Made by a program: the position numbers and the translations under genes. 21,712 nucleotides of DNA, taken from positions 1 through 21,712 of the forward strand of contig CAZAIO010000037.1 of the NCBI GenBank assembly GCA_964485235.1, read 5' to 3'. Origin of the DNA: CAZAIO01 sp964485235 (GTDB taxonomy: Bacteria > Chloroflexota > Dehalococcoidia > GIF9 > UBA5629). Below are positions 12,783 to 20,503 of this stretch, in pieces. The notes under the pieces are model-generated. The model did no database searches, was not told the origin of the DNA, and worked only from the letters and a program-made list of their open reading frames with translations. Positions within the stretch are counted from its first letter, which is position 1; each line of letters begins with the position of its first letter.

Positions 12783-15431
12783 ATGGTTAAAAAACAGAGT
12801 GGAGATAAAACTGAAAAAACACAAATACATGTTACAGGTATGACCTGTGCCACCTGTGCCGCCACTGTTGAAAAAGGCCTGGCAAAAACGCATGGTGTAA
12901 AAAAGGCGAATGTTAACTTCGCCTCGGAAGAAGCATCGATAGAATATGATCCGGACAAAGTAAATATCGGCACCATCAAGGACACCATATCCGGCCTCGG
13001 CTACGGTACTGCAACAAAGAAGTCCATTTACCCGGTGACAGGAATGACCTGCGCGTCCTGCGTAGCGCGTGTAGAAGATGCCCTGTCATCGGTCCCCGGG
13101 GTTATTTCAGTAGCCGTGAACCTGGCTTCAGAGAAAGCGACAGTGGAATATACGGAGGATGTAAAATTCGCCGATTTGAAACATGCTGTACACGACGCAG
13201 GCTACGAACTTGGCCCGGAATCGGAAACGCTTGAAGATGTGACCACAGCCTCGCAGCGTGAAATACGCGCCGTAAGAAACAGATTTATATTTGCTGCCGT
13301 ACTGGCAGTAATCATCATGGTTACAGGATGGGCGCCGTCATTTGCGGGTAAACCTTATTTACTCTGGCTGCTTGCAACTCCGGTTCAGTTCTGGGCAGGA
13401 TTGAGGTTCTACAAAGGAGCGTGGGGAGCGCTTAAACACGGATCTTCCGACATGAATACTTTGATTGCAGTTGGCACTTCGGCGGCATATCTTTACAGTA
13501 TGATAGCAGTGCTATTCCCCGGACTATTCAGTTCAGCCAATGTTAAACTCGGCCTCTACTTCGACACGTCGGCAATGATAATCGCATTGATACTTCTGGG
13601 CCGTTTTCTCGAATCACGGGCAAAGGGACAAACATCGGACGCAATTAAAAAATTGATCGGACTCAGTCCGAAAACCGCACTTATAGTTCGGAACGGAGAG
13701 GAAAAAGAAGTATCCATTGAAGACGTTCAGGTGGGGGATATTGTCCTGGTTCGTCCAGGCGAACGTGTCCCTGTAGACGGCATCGTCCGGGAAGGAATGT
13801 CCAGCGTAGACGAATCGATGATAACCGGTGAAAGTATCCCTGTCGAGAAAAAAGTGGGCGATGAAGTAATCGGCGCAACGATAAATAAAATCGGAAGCTT
13901 TAAATTCGAAGCTACCCGTGTAGGGAAAGACACGACTCTTGCCCGTATTATAAAAATGGTCGACGAAGCACAGGGAAGCAAAGCACCCATCCAGCGCCTT
14001 GCCGATGTAGTAGCAAGCTATTTTGTACCGGTAGTCATCGGAATTGCTATTGTTACATTTATTATCTGGTTCTTTGTCGGACCCGCGCCTGCATTCACAC
14101 TGGCAATACTTAATTTTGTAGCGGTGCTCATCATAGCATGCCCGTGCGCGCTTGGTCTCGCAACACCAACAGCTATCATGGTAGGCACCGGCAAAGGGGC
14201 TGAGAACGGAGTCCTCATCAGGAGCGGGGAAGCCCTTGAACGCGCCCAAAAAATAAATATTGTATTGCTGGATAAAACCGGCACACTGACACAGGGAGAG
14301 CCACGGGTTACGGATATTATCGCCGGACAATCATATACCGAGGAAGAAGTGCTCCGGCTTGCCGCTTCGGCGGAACGCACATCGGAACACCCCCTAGGCG
14401 AAGCGATCACTAAAGCCGCATCTGAAAAGGACATGGAATTAACGCCGGTAACCGAATTCAAGGCGATTCCCGGCCTTGGCATAGAAGCATCCGTAGATGG
14501 GAAAAAACTTGTCCTTGGAAATCTCAAGTTAATGGAGGAGAAAGGTATTTCCCTGAACGGAATAAAGGAAAAAGCGGAACAGCTTTCACAGTCGGGAAAG
14601 TCAGTTATGTTCGTCGGCCTGGATAGTGTAGTAGCCGGCGTCATCGGCATCACGGATACTCTCAAGCCTCACGCCGCAGAGACAATCGAAAAGTTGCACA
14701 AAATGAACATCGAGACAGCAATGATTACCGGAGATAACCGTCAAACGGCGGAGAGCATTGCACATGAAGCAGGCATTAAAACAGTAATAGCGGAAGTATT
14801 GCCTGAACATAAAGCCATGGAGGTAAAAAGACTGCAGAAAGAAAAGGTTGTAGCGATGGTAGGCGACGGCATTAACGATGCACCGGCGCTGGCGCAGGCC
14901 GACCTGGGTATCGCAATCGGCACAGGAACGGATATTGCAATGGAAACCGGCGATATTACCCTTATTCGCGGCGACCTGACTGGAATTATCACCGCTATCT
15001 CACTAAGTCGTCGCACGATGAGGACTATCAAGCAGAACCTGTTCTGGGCATTTGCCTATAATACTGCGCTTATTCCTATTGCAGCAGGTATACTCTATCT
15101 CGCATTCGGACATACCGGCGTTCCTGCAGGGCTCCGGTTCATTCTGGGCGATTATGGTTTTCTTAATCCAATGATAGCTGCAGCAGCCATGGCCGCGAGC
15201 TCTGTTACCGTTGTATCCAATTCCCTGCGGCTCAGGCGGTTTAAAGCTGAAACATCAAGTAACCGCAAAGGAGGTGAACAAATGGCTATAGATCCGGTGT
15301 GCAAAATGGAAGTGGAAGAGGGCACAGCAGCGGCGACTTCGGAATATAAAGGAAAGAAATACTACTTCTGTGCCGTCGGTTGTAAAAAGGCTTTCGACCA
15401 GGACCCGGAAAAATACCTCAAGCAAAAGTAA
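12783..15431 (+). CDS. copA: Copper P1B-type ATPase with C-terminal YHS domain
   Basis: An 882-residue Cu(+) exporter of the inner membrane. Two N-terminal heavy-metal domains carry GMTCATC (Cys22, Cys25) and GMTCASC (Cys90, Cys93). Then come the actuator TGE (348-350), the membrane metal site CPC (453-455), the phosphorylation motif DKTGT (Asp497), SEHP (534-537) and GDGIND (694-699). YN (759-760) and MAASSVTVVSNSLRLRRF near the end are typical of the Cu(+) subgroup. After a short linker, residues 834-882 form a YHS domain (MAIDPVCKMEV, YYFCAVGC; Cys840, Cys863, Cys867), a small metal-binding module also found at the ends of some CopA and MerA-like proteins. A perfect Shine-Dalgarno and ATG lie at the junction, so the YHS part may also be made alone. 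The region suggests copper export linked to thiol and Fe-S protection. Confidence 0.96.
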   Translation: MVKKQSGDKTEKTQIHVTGMTCATCAATVEKGLAKTHGVKKANVNFASEEASIEYDPDKVNIGTIKDTISGLGYGTATKKSIYPVTGMTCASCVARVEDALSSVPGVISVAVNLASEKATVEYTEDVKFADLKHAVHDAGYELGPESETLEDVTTASQREIRAVRNRFIFAAVLAVIIMVTGWAPSFAGKPYLLWLLATPVQFWAGLRFYKGAWGALKHGSSDMNTLIAVGTSAAYLYSMIAVLFPGLFSSANVKLGLYFDTSAMIIALILLGRFLESRAKGQTSDAIKKLIGLSPKTALIVRNGEEKEVSIEDVQVGDIVLVRPGERVPVDGIVREGMSSVDESMITGESIPVEKKVGDEVIGATINKIGSFKFEATRVGKDTTLARIIKMVDEAQGSKAPIQRLADVVASYFVPVVIGIAIVTFIIWFFVGPAPAFTLAILNFVAVLIIACPCALGLATPTAIMVGTGKGAENGVLIRSGEALERAQKINIVLLDKTGTLTQGEPRVTDIIAGQSYTEEEVLRLAASAERTSEHPLGEAITKAASEKDMELTPVTEFKAIPGLGIEASVDGKKLVLGNLKLMEEKGISLNGIKEKAEQLSQSGKSVMFVGLDSVVAGVIGITDTLKPHAAETIEKLHKMNIETAMITGDNRQTAESIAHEAGIKTVIAEVLPEHKAMEVKRLQKEKVVAMVGDGINDAPALAQADLGIAIGTGTDIAMETGDITLIRGDLTGIITAISLSRRTMRTIKQNLFWAFAYNTALIPIAAGILYLAFGHTGVPAGLRFILGDYGFLNPMIAAAAMAASSVTVVSNSLRLRRFKAETSSNRKGGEQMAIDPVCKMEVEEGTAAATSEYKGKKYYFCAVGCKKAFDQDPEKYLKQK
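15267..15284 (+). promoter_or_regulatory. Internal Shine-Dalgarno and ATG at the YHS domain boundary of copA
   Basis: AAAGGAGGTGA (15267-15277) is an 11-base perfect complement of the usual 16S rRNA 3' end. GGAGG ends 7 nt before an in-frame ATG at 15282 (codon 834). Starting there gives a 49-residue YHS protein. It is the strongest ribosome binding site in the right arm, yet lies inside an open frame. Confidence 0.55.
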
Positions 15432-15529
15432 CGGCTAAAAGTGCAGCGTAGTACTTCTATAATTGACTCCCAGGAAATGTACATGAAAAAAATCAATAAA
15501 TAACGCGAAATAAGAAAGGAGAAGCCCAC

Positions 15530-16003
15530 ATGTATAAAAAGATACTGGCACCGATAGACGGTTCGGAACTTTCAGAATGCGCAGTGGAACACATTAAAGC
15601 AATTGCCGTAGGTTGCAATGTCCCCGAAGTGATACTTTTCAGAGCAATTGAACCTATGCCCCAGACATATATGTTGACTGACGACTGGATAAAGGACGTA
15701 GACAAAAACATAAAAACACATGCAGACGAAGCACTTTCAAAAATAGCGGAATCACTCGAAGCATATGGCATAAAATGTCAGAAGGTTATGGTCAACGGTT
15801 ACGCAGCAAATGAAATACTCGATTATGCGGACCATCACGATGTCGATCTCATTATTATGAGCTCACACGGAAGCTCGGGGTTTATTCGCTGGACGCTGGG
15901 AAGCGTAACGGAAAAGGTGGCAAGGCATTCCCCTATACCGGTACTTATCGTCACGCCGAAAGCATGCCAGGAGCGACGAAGGGGGGTAGCGAGACTACAA
16001 TAA
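15530..16003 (+). CDS. Universal stress protein (UspA family)
   Basis: A 157-residue single Usp domain. The N-terminal strand and acidic residue are typical (KKILAPIDGSE, Asp10). The nucleotide-binding loop is SSHGSSGFIRWTLGSVTEKV (residues 111-130), matching G-x9-G(S/T) from Gly114 to Gly124-Ser125; the first glycine of the longer GxxGx9G motif is serine. That pattern suggests ATP binding, but binding is not certain. Cytoplasmic, usually dimeric. Shine-Dalgarno AAAGGAGAA precedes the ATG. It has a slightly basic C-terminal tail (QERRRGVARLQ). It belongs to the stress run between copA and the Rieske gene; its exact role is unknown, as for most family members. Confidence 0.93.
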   Translation: MYKKILAPIDGSELSECAVEHIKAIAVGCNVPEVILFRAIEPMPQTYMLTDDWIKDVDKNIKTHADEALSKIAESLEAYGIKCQKVMVNGYAANEILDYADHHDVDLIIMSSHGSSGFIRWTLGSVTEKVARHSPIPVLIVTPKACQERRRGVARLQ

Positions 16004-16020
16004 TAATCAGCACCTGATTA
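16004..16020 (+). other. Hairpin directly after the universal stress gene
   Basis: TAATCAG-CAC-CTGATTA is a perfect 7-bp stem with a 3-nt loop, starting at the base after the stop codon. It is followed by AATTAT and not by a T-run, so it is at best a weak terminator or an mRNA-stabilising hairpin between this gene and the next. Confidence 0.35.
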
Positions 16021-16102
16021 ATTATACGTTCCGTGATATATGTTCATACTTTTTAAAATTAGAACGTAATATGGTATTGTGGGAAAAAGGAGGTGGACAG
16101 CA

Positions 16103-16453
16103 ATGTCAGAACTAATAGAAGTAGCAAAGAAAGACGAGCTTCAAAGTGGGTCTATGAAAGAGGTCACCGCGGGCGGACATAAATTGCTTTTAGCCAGGGT
16201 CAACGATACTTACTATGCAACCAATGTACATTGTCCGCATATGGGTGGCAACCTGTCGAAAGGAAAACTGGAAGGGACTATCGTTACATGCCCCTGGCAC
16301 GCTTCGCAGTTCGATCTCTCGAACGGACAGGTAGTAACCTGGGTAGGTAAAACCGGTGCGATTGCAGCGCTGAGTAAAGCGATAAAACATGAGAAACCTC
16401 TAACAACCTATAAAGTCGTAATACAGGATGACTCGGTCGCAGTTGAAATATAA
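16103..16453 (+). CDS. Rieske-type [2Fe-2S] ferredoxin
   Basis: A 116-residue soluble Rieske protein. The cluster ligands are Cys44 and His46 (CPHMGG) and Cys63 and His66 (CPWHASQFD), the ferredoxin-type C-x-H-x16-C-x2-H pattern. There is no signal peptide or membrane anchor, so it is not a cytochrome bc-type Rieske subunit; it resembles the electron carriers of dioxygenase and nitrite-reductase small-subunit families. I chose ATG 16103 because AAAGGAGGTGG lies just upstream; the in-frame ATG at 16079 would place that ribosome site inside the gene. It precedes the rhodanese-diiron and persulfide dioxygenase genes and may feed electrons to one of them; that link is inference from order only. 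Confidence 0.92.
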   Translation: MSELIEVAKKDELQSGSMKEVTAGGHKLLLARVNDTYYATNVHCPHMGGNLSKGKLEGTIVTCPWHASQFDLSNGQVVTWVGKTGAIAALSKAIKHEKPLTTYKVVIQDDSVAVEI

Positions 16454-16483
16454 ACTCCTGAAAACAGGGTGTAAGAACTTATC

Positions 16484-17329
16484 ATGGAAAAACTCAATTG
16501 TGCTGTAGATGAAATAACCGGACTGACTCCTGCAGAAGTAAAATCTATCATGGATAAGGACAGTTCGGGAGAATATCTTCTTCTGGATGTGAGACAACCA
16601 TGGGAACATAAAGAGGGTTATATTCCGGGAGCAATGTTTATTCCGCTTGGCGAGCTTGAGGCCCGCTATAATGAGCTTGACCGGAGCAAAAAGGTTATAG
16701 CTTATTGCCGCGCAGGCCATCGCAGCATGGCAGCATCAATATTGCTCCGTCTGGTTGGATTTGAACAGGTCGCTCATATCAGAGGCGGTATTATTGAATG
16801 GCCCTATGAGAAGATTACAGGGCAGGGCAAAAAAACAACGGAGCTAATCAACGGACAGTCAACCATACGCGATATACTAATATTGAGTATAAAATTGGAA
16901 AAAGGATCGTACGACTTTTATAAAACATCGATGCATAAAACAAGGTCGCCCGGAATAAAAAATGTACTGCATATCCTCGCGAACGCTGAAGAAGGACATA
17001 TGCAGCGATTATACCGCCGTGCAGTCGATACCAGGCACAAAAGCGGATTAGCCTCGCTCACCGAATTAGCCGGTGCGCAGGCCATAAACCGTAGGGAGGG
17101 AGGCATTGAAATCAATCCGGCCCTCGCAGATTATGAAACTGAATTCAAGGACAAACGGGAAATAATCGAGAAGGCGATAGAAACAGAGTATATATCGTAT
17201 GATTTTTATAAACGGTCGGCAGCACATATCAGCCAAAATAAAGCAAAAATGTTACTTAATGAACTTGCTGTCGAAGAAAGGAACCATGCTGATATCCTGC
17301 TCAGGTTATTGGCTCAACCGCTCCGTTGA
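16484..17329 (+). CDS. Rhodanese domain fused to a rubrerythrin-like diiron domain
   Basis: A 281-residue fusion. Residues about 10-112 form a single rhodanese domain: LLLDVRQPWEHKEGYIPGA and the active-site loop YCRAGHRS with catalytic Cys75, which carries a persulfide in this family. Residues about 125-281 form a ferritin-like diiron domain with Glu139 (seven before Tyr146), ExxH at 169-172 (EEGH), Glu235 or a neighbour, and ExxH at 265-268 (ERNH). Both halves keep their key residues, so both may be active. A sulfane-sulfur carrier joined to a peroxide/O2-reducing diiron site suggests coupling of sulfur transfer to oxidant removal. The next gene is an ETHE1-like persulfide dioxygenase with further rhodanese domains. 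The ribosome site is weak (CAGGGTG). No internal start is seen at the domain junction. Confidence 0.88.
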   Translation: MEKLNCAVDEITGLTPAEVKSIMDKDSSGEYLLLDVRQPWEHKEGYIPGAMFIPLGELEARYNELDRSKKVIAYCRAGHRSMAASILLRLVGFEQVAHIRGGIIEWPYEKITGQGKKTTELINGQSTIRDILILSIKLEKGSYDFYKTSMHKTRSPGIKNVLHILANAEEGHMQRLYRRAVDTRHKSGLASLTELAGAQAINRREGGIEINPALADYETEFKDKREIIEKAIETEYISYDFYKRSAAHISQNKAKMLLNELAVEERNHADILLRLLAQPLR

Positions 17330-17359
17330 TTATTAACACAATGCAGGTGGAGACAGATA

Positions 17360-18739
17360 ATGATATTTCAAAAAATAAAAGCTGAAGGTATCGCACACAA
17401 TTCATACTATTTGGGTTCCGGAAGTGAAGCCGTTGTTATAGACCCGAGGCGTGACTGCCAGGTCTATGTCGAGCTCGCGCAACGTCATGCCCAGAAAATC
17501 AAATATATATTTGAAACTCACCGGAATGAAGATTTTGTAATCGGTTCTGTAGAGCTAACAAATTTGACAGGTGCCACAATTTACCACGGCGCGGGACTGG
17601 ACTGGAAATACGGTAAAATAGTACGAGACGGGCAGGAATTCCAGTTCGGTAATCTTCGCCTTACTGCAATATCCACACCGGGACATACCATTGAAAGCAT
17701 GTCGTACTTTATTGTCGATCTCTCATCCGGCAATGCTCCTGTAATGGTATTTACCGGAGATGCTTTATTTGTAGGCGATGTCGGGCGAACCGACCTGTAC
17801 GGTCCCGGCGAAGCTGTAAGACTCGCATCGGACATGTATGACAGCATATTTAACAAACTGCTCCTGTTGGGCGACGGTGTTATTCTATGTCCGGCACACG
17901 GCGCCGGTTCAGTATGCGGAATGAACATTTCCGACAGAGATGAAAGCACACTGGGTATTGAAAGAGCCCAGAATCCGGTACTTCAGTATGTGAATAAAAA
18001 TGAATTCATTGAATACAAACTTGCGGAACATCCAGAGAGACCTCATTATTTCAGGACGATGGAAAGCTATAACCTCGATGGTCCTCCGCTTCTGGGTTGC
18101 CTGCCGATGCCCTCACCGTTAACACCTCATGAATTTAAAAAAGAGATAGAAAGAGGCGGAACGGTAATAGACACGAGTGAGCCGTCGGCATTCGGCGGAG
18201 CTCATATAAAAAGCTCTTATAGCGTATGGCTGGAAGGACTTCCTGTATATGCAGGATGGGTTATTTCCTGTGAACAGCCTATATTATTGGTCCTGGAAGA
18301 ACATACGCATCTCGAAAAAGCAATCCGCTACCTGATACGGGCCGGATATGATAACATCGTGGGTTTCCTGAAAGACGGCGTAGAAGGATGGTACAGCGCC
18401 GGGCTGCCGACGGAATCCCTGCCGCTTCTATCGGTACACCAGTTGAAAAAAATGATCGATCGGGGCGACAATCTACTGGTACTCGACAGCCGTAGCGACG
18501 ATGAATGGTCGACCGGGCATATCGAGAACTCGTTTCATATTTATGTCGGCCATCTTGAACAGAGGTTGTATGAAGTACCGAAAGACAAACCTGTTGCAGT
18601 AATATGCAAAGTAGGCCACATGGCGGGACTGGGCGCAAGTATCCTGCTCCGTAACGGATATAAAGATGTATACAACGTACTTGGCAGTGTAAAGGCGTGG
18701 ACCGGTGCAGGCTTTCCGGTTGTAACAGACCAGCCATAA
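17360..18739 (+). CDS. ETHE1/CstB-like persulfide dioxygenase with two rhodanese domains
   Basis: A 459-residue protein. Residues 1 to about 245 are a metallo-beta-lactamase fold of the ETHE1/CstB group, with the three expected mononuclear-iron ligands: His54 (ETHRNED), His109 (TPGHT) and Asp134 (TGDALF); His180 (CPAHG) is also kept. The canonical HxHxDH is HRNEDF here, so the second metal site is lost, as expected for an iron dioxygenase and not a zinc hydrolase. Residues about 252-350 are a rhodanese-like domain without a catalytic cysteine in the usual loop; residues about 358-455 are a second with Cys416 (VICKVGHMAG). Family members oxidise glutathione or CoA persulfide to sulfite. It lies 30 nt after the rhodanese-diiron gene. 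The substrate thiol is unknown. Confidence 0.85.
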   Translation: MIFQKIKAEGIAHNSYYLGSGSEAVVIDPRRDCQVYVELAQRHAQKIKYIFETHRNEDFVIGSVELTNLTGATIYHGAGLDWKYGKIVRDGQEFQFGNLRLTAISTPGHTIESMSYFIVDLSSGNAPVMVFTGDALFVGDVGRTDLYGPGEAVRLASDMYDSIFNKLLLLGDGVILCPAHGAGSVCGMNISDRDESTLGIERAQNPVLQYVNKNEFIEYKLAEHPERPHYFRTMESYNLDGPPLLGCLPMPSPLTPHEFKKEIERGGTVIDTSEPSAFGGAHIKSSYSVWLEGLPVYAGWVISCEQPILLVLEEHTHLEKAIRYLIRAGYDNIVGFLKDGVEGWYSAGLPTESLPLLSVHQLKKMIDRGDNLLVLDSRSDDEWSTGHIENSFHIYVGHLEQRLYEVPKDKPVAVICKVGHMAGLGASILLRNGYKDVYNVLGSVKAWTGAGFPVVTDQP

Positions 18740-18796
18740 TTTTCCTGAAATAAAAAGCCCCTGATAAGGAACAAAAAAATAGCGAGGAGTGTAGAG

Positions 18797-20503
18797 ATGG
18801 ATATGAATATTATGATAGGAGGAGAAGCGGGGCAGGGCGTCCAATCGGTCGGTTTCATGCTCACAAAAACATTTTCGAGGGCAGGATATCATGTCTTCGC
18901 TGACCAGGACTATGAATCGAGAGTGCGTGGCGGTCACAATTTTTATCGGATAAGAGTGAAGGACCAGGCAGTCGACGCAATATCTGCTTCCCTCGATATG
19001 CTGGTTGCTCTCGATGAAGCAAGCGTCCCCCTCCATGATAAAGAGGTTAAAAAAGGCGGCATAATAGTCCACGATAGTAAAGTAAAAGCGTCAACCGCCG
19101 GTGATGCGCAGATCATCGGGGTGCCTCTGAACAAACTGGCAATGGATAGTGCCGGAAATGCATTGATGGAAAACACAGTGGCACTCGGCGCTATATTAAG
19201 TATATTGCAATTGGAGTTCGATATACTATCCTCTGTACTTTATGAGCATTTCGGCAAGGACGACGTCGGCAAAGAGAACGTTAAAGCAGCGCAGGCAGGA
19301 TACAGCTACATCGAGGCAAATGCCGGTAAAACGGGTATCGCACCGCTTAAGAAAATTGCCGATGGCACCTGCATGATGCTTAACGGGAACGAGGCGATTG
19401 CGCTGGGAGCGCTTGCCGCCGGATGCAAATTTATGTCGGCTTATCCTATGACGCCAGCAAGCTCTATCATGGAATTTCTGGCAAACAAGGGCAAAGACCT
19501 GCATGTGCTCGTGGTGCAACCGGAAGACGAAATTTCGGCCATTAATATGACGATCGGGGCGAGCTATGCCGGTGCCCGCAGTATGACCGCCACATCGGGC
19601 GGCGGTTTCTGTCTTATGGTCGAAGGTATCGGGCTCGCCGGGATAGCTGAAATACCCGTGGTGATAGTCGATGCCCAGAGACCGGGCCCGGCAATAGGGC
19701 TGCCGACAAGGACCGAGCAGGGCGATCTCCAGTTCGCCATAAATTGCTCGCACGGAGAATTCCCCAGGGCAGTGCTCGCGCCGTCAACCGTTGAAGATGC
19801 GTTCTGGCTGACCGTAGAAGCGTTCAACCTCGCGGACAGGTATCAGGTGCCGGTCATTATTTTAACCGACCAGCACCTGGCGAGCTCGCATAACACGGTT
19901 GAGAAATTCGATCTGTCTAAAGTTACCATAGACCGTGGAACAATGTTTTCCGGATCAGGTAATGGTAACTACAAGAGATATGCAATAACGGATAATGGTA
20001 TTTCACCGCGCGCTTTTCCGTTACAAAAAGGGCTTCTCGTGGTATCGGACTCCGATGAACATAATGAAGAAGGACATCTGATCGAGAGCGCGGATATCCG
20101 CAATCAAATGATGCGGAAAAGAATGAAAAAACAGGACCTGCTCAAAAAGGATATGCCGGTTCCTGAACTTTATCCGGACGGTAAACCGGATACGCTTCTC
20201 ATTGGATGGGGAAGCACGTACGGCGCTATCCGCGAGGCCGTTGACACATTGAACGCAAAAGGCTTTCACGCAGGCCACCTTCATATTACAGGGCTGTGGC
20301 CTTTCCCCGCAGAAGCCGTTGAGAAAGCCTTAGCCGGTTGTAAAGAAAGTTATGTAGTTGAAAGTAATGCGACCGGTCAGCTTGCCCGTCTTATCCGTGA
20401 GCAAACAGGCAGGGGAGTGACCGGAACTATATTAAAATACGATGGCCGGCCTTTCGAGCCCGTACACATCGTTACTGAAATTACAGGAAAAGGGAGGCGA
20501 TAA
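18797..20503 (+). CDS. korA: 2-oxoacid:ferredoxin oxidoreductase, fused gamma-alpha subunit
   Basis: A 568-residue fusion. Residues 1 to about 180 are the gamma domain (start IMIGGEAGQGVQSVG; YESRVRGGHNFYRIRV). Residues about 190-568 are the alpha (pyrimidine-binding and transketolase C-terminal) part with the substrate-loop motif YPMTP (216-220) and the conserved QPEDEISAINMTIGASYAG. It pairs with the beta subunit that starts on its own stop codon (TAATG). The complex oxidatively decarboxylates a 2-oxoacid with CoA and reduces ferredoxin, or runs in reverse to fix CO2. 2-oxoglutarate is the usual assignment for this gamma-alpha type, but the sequence does not settle the substrate, and the symbol is by similarity. 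Shine-Dalgarno GCGAGGAGTG precedes the ATG. Confidence 0.92.
   Translation: MDMNIMIGGEAGQGVQSVGFMLTKTFSRAGYHVFADQDYESRVRGGHNFYRIRVKDQAVDAISASLDMLVALDEASVPLHDKEVKKGGIIVHDSKVKASTAGDAQIIGVPLNKLAMDSAGNALMENTVALGAILSILQLEFDILSSVLYEHFGKDDVGKENVKAAQAGYSYIEANAGKTGIAPLKKIADGTCMMLNGNEAIALGALAAGCKFMSAYPMTPASSIMEFLANKGKDLHVLVVQPEDEISAINMTIGASYAGARSMTATSGGGFCLMVEGIGLAGIAEIPVVIVDAQRPGPAIGLPTRTEQGDLQFAINCSHGEFPRAVLAPSTVEDAFWLTVEAFNLADRYQVPVIILTDQHLASSHNTVEKFDLSKVTIDRGTMFSGSGNGNYKRYAITDNGISPRAFPLQKGLLVVSDSDEHNEEGHLIESADIRNQMMRKRMKKQDLLKKDMPVPELYPDGKPDTLLIGWGSTYGAIREAVDTLNAKGFHAGHLHITGLWPFPAEAVEKALAGCKESYVVESNATGQLARLIREQTGRGVTGTILKYDGRPFEPVHIVTEITGKGRR

Noticed and set aside
13614..14330. 238-residue minus-strand open frame
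   Set aside because: Antisense shadow of the copper ATPase, with high Cys, Tyr and Asp content typical of reverse-frame translation.
16004..16020. Intrinsic terminator after the universal stress gene
   Set aside because: Good stem but no T-run, so it is listed only as a hairpin.
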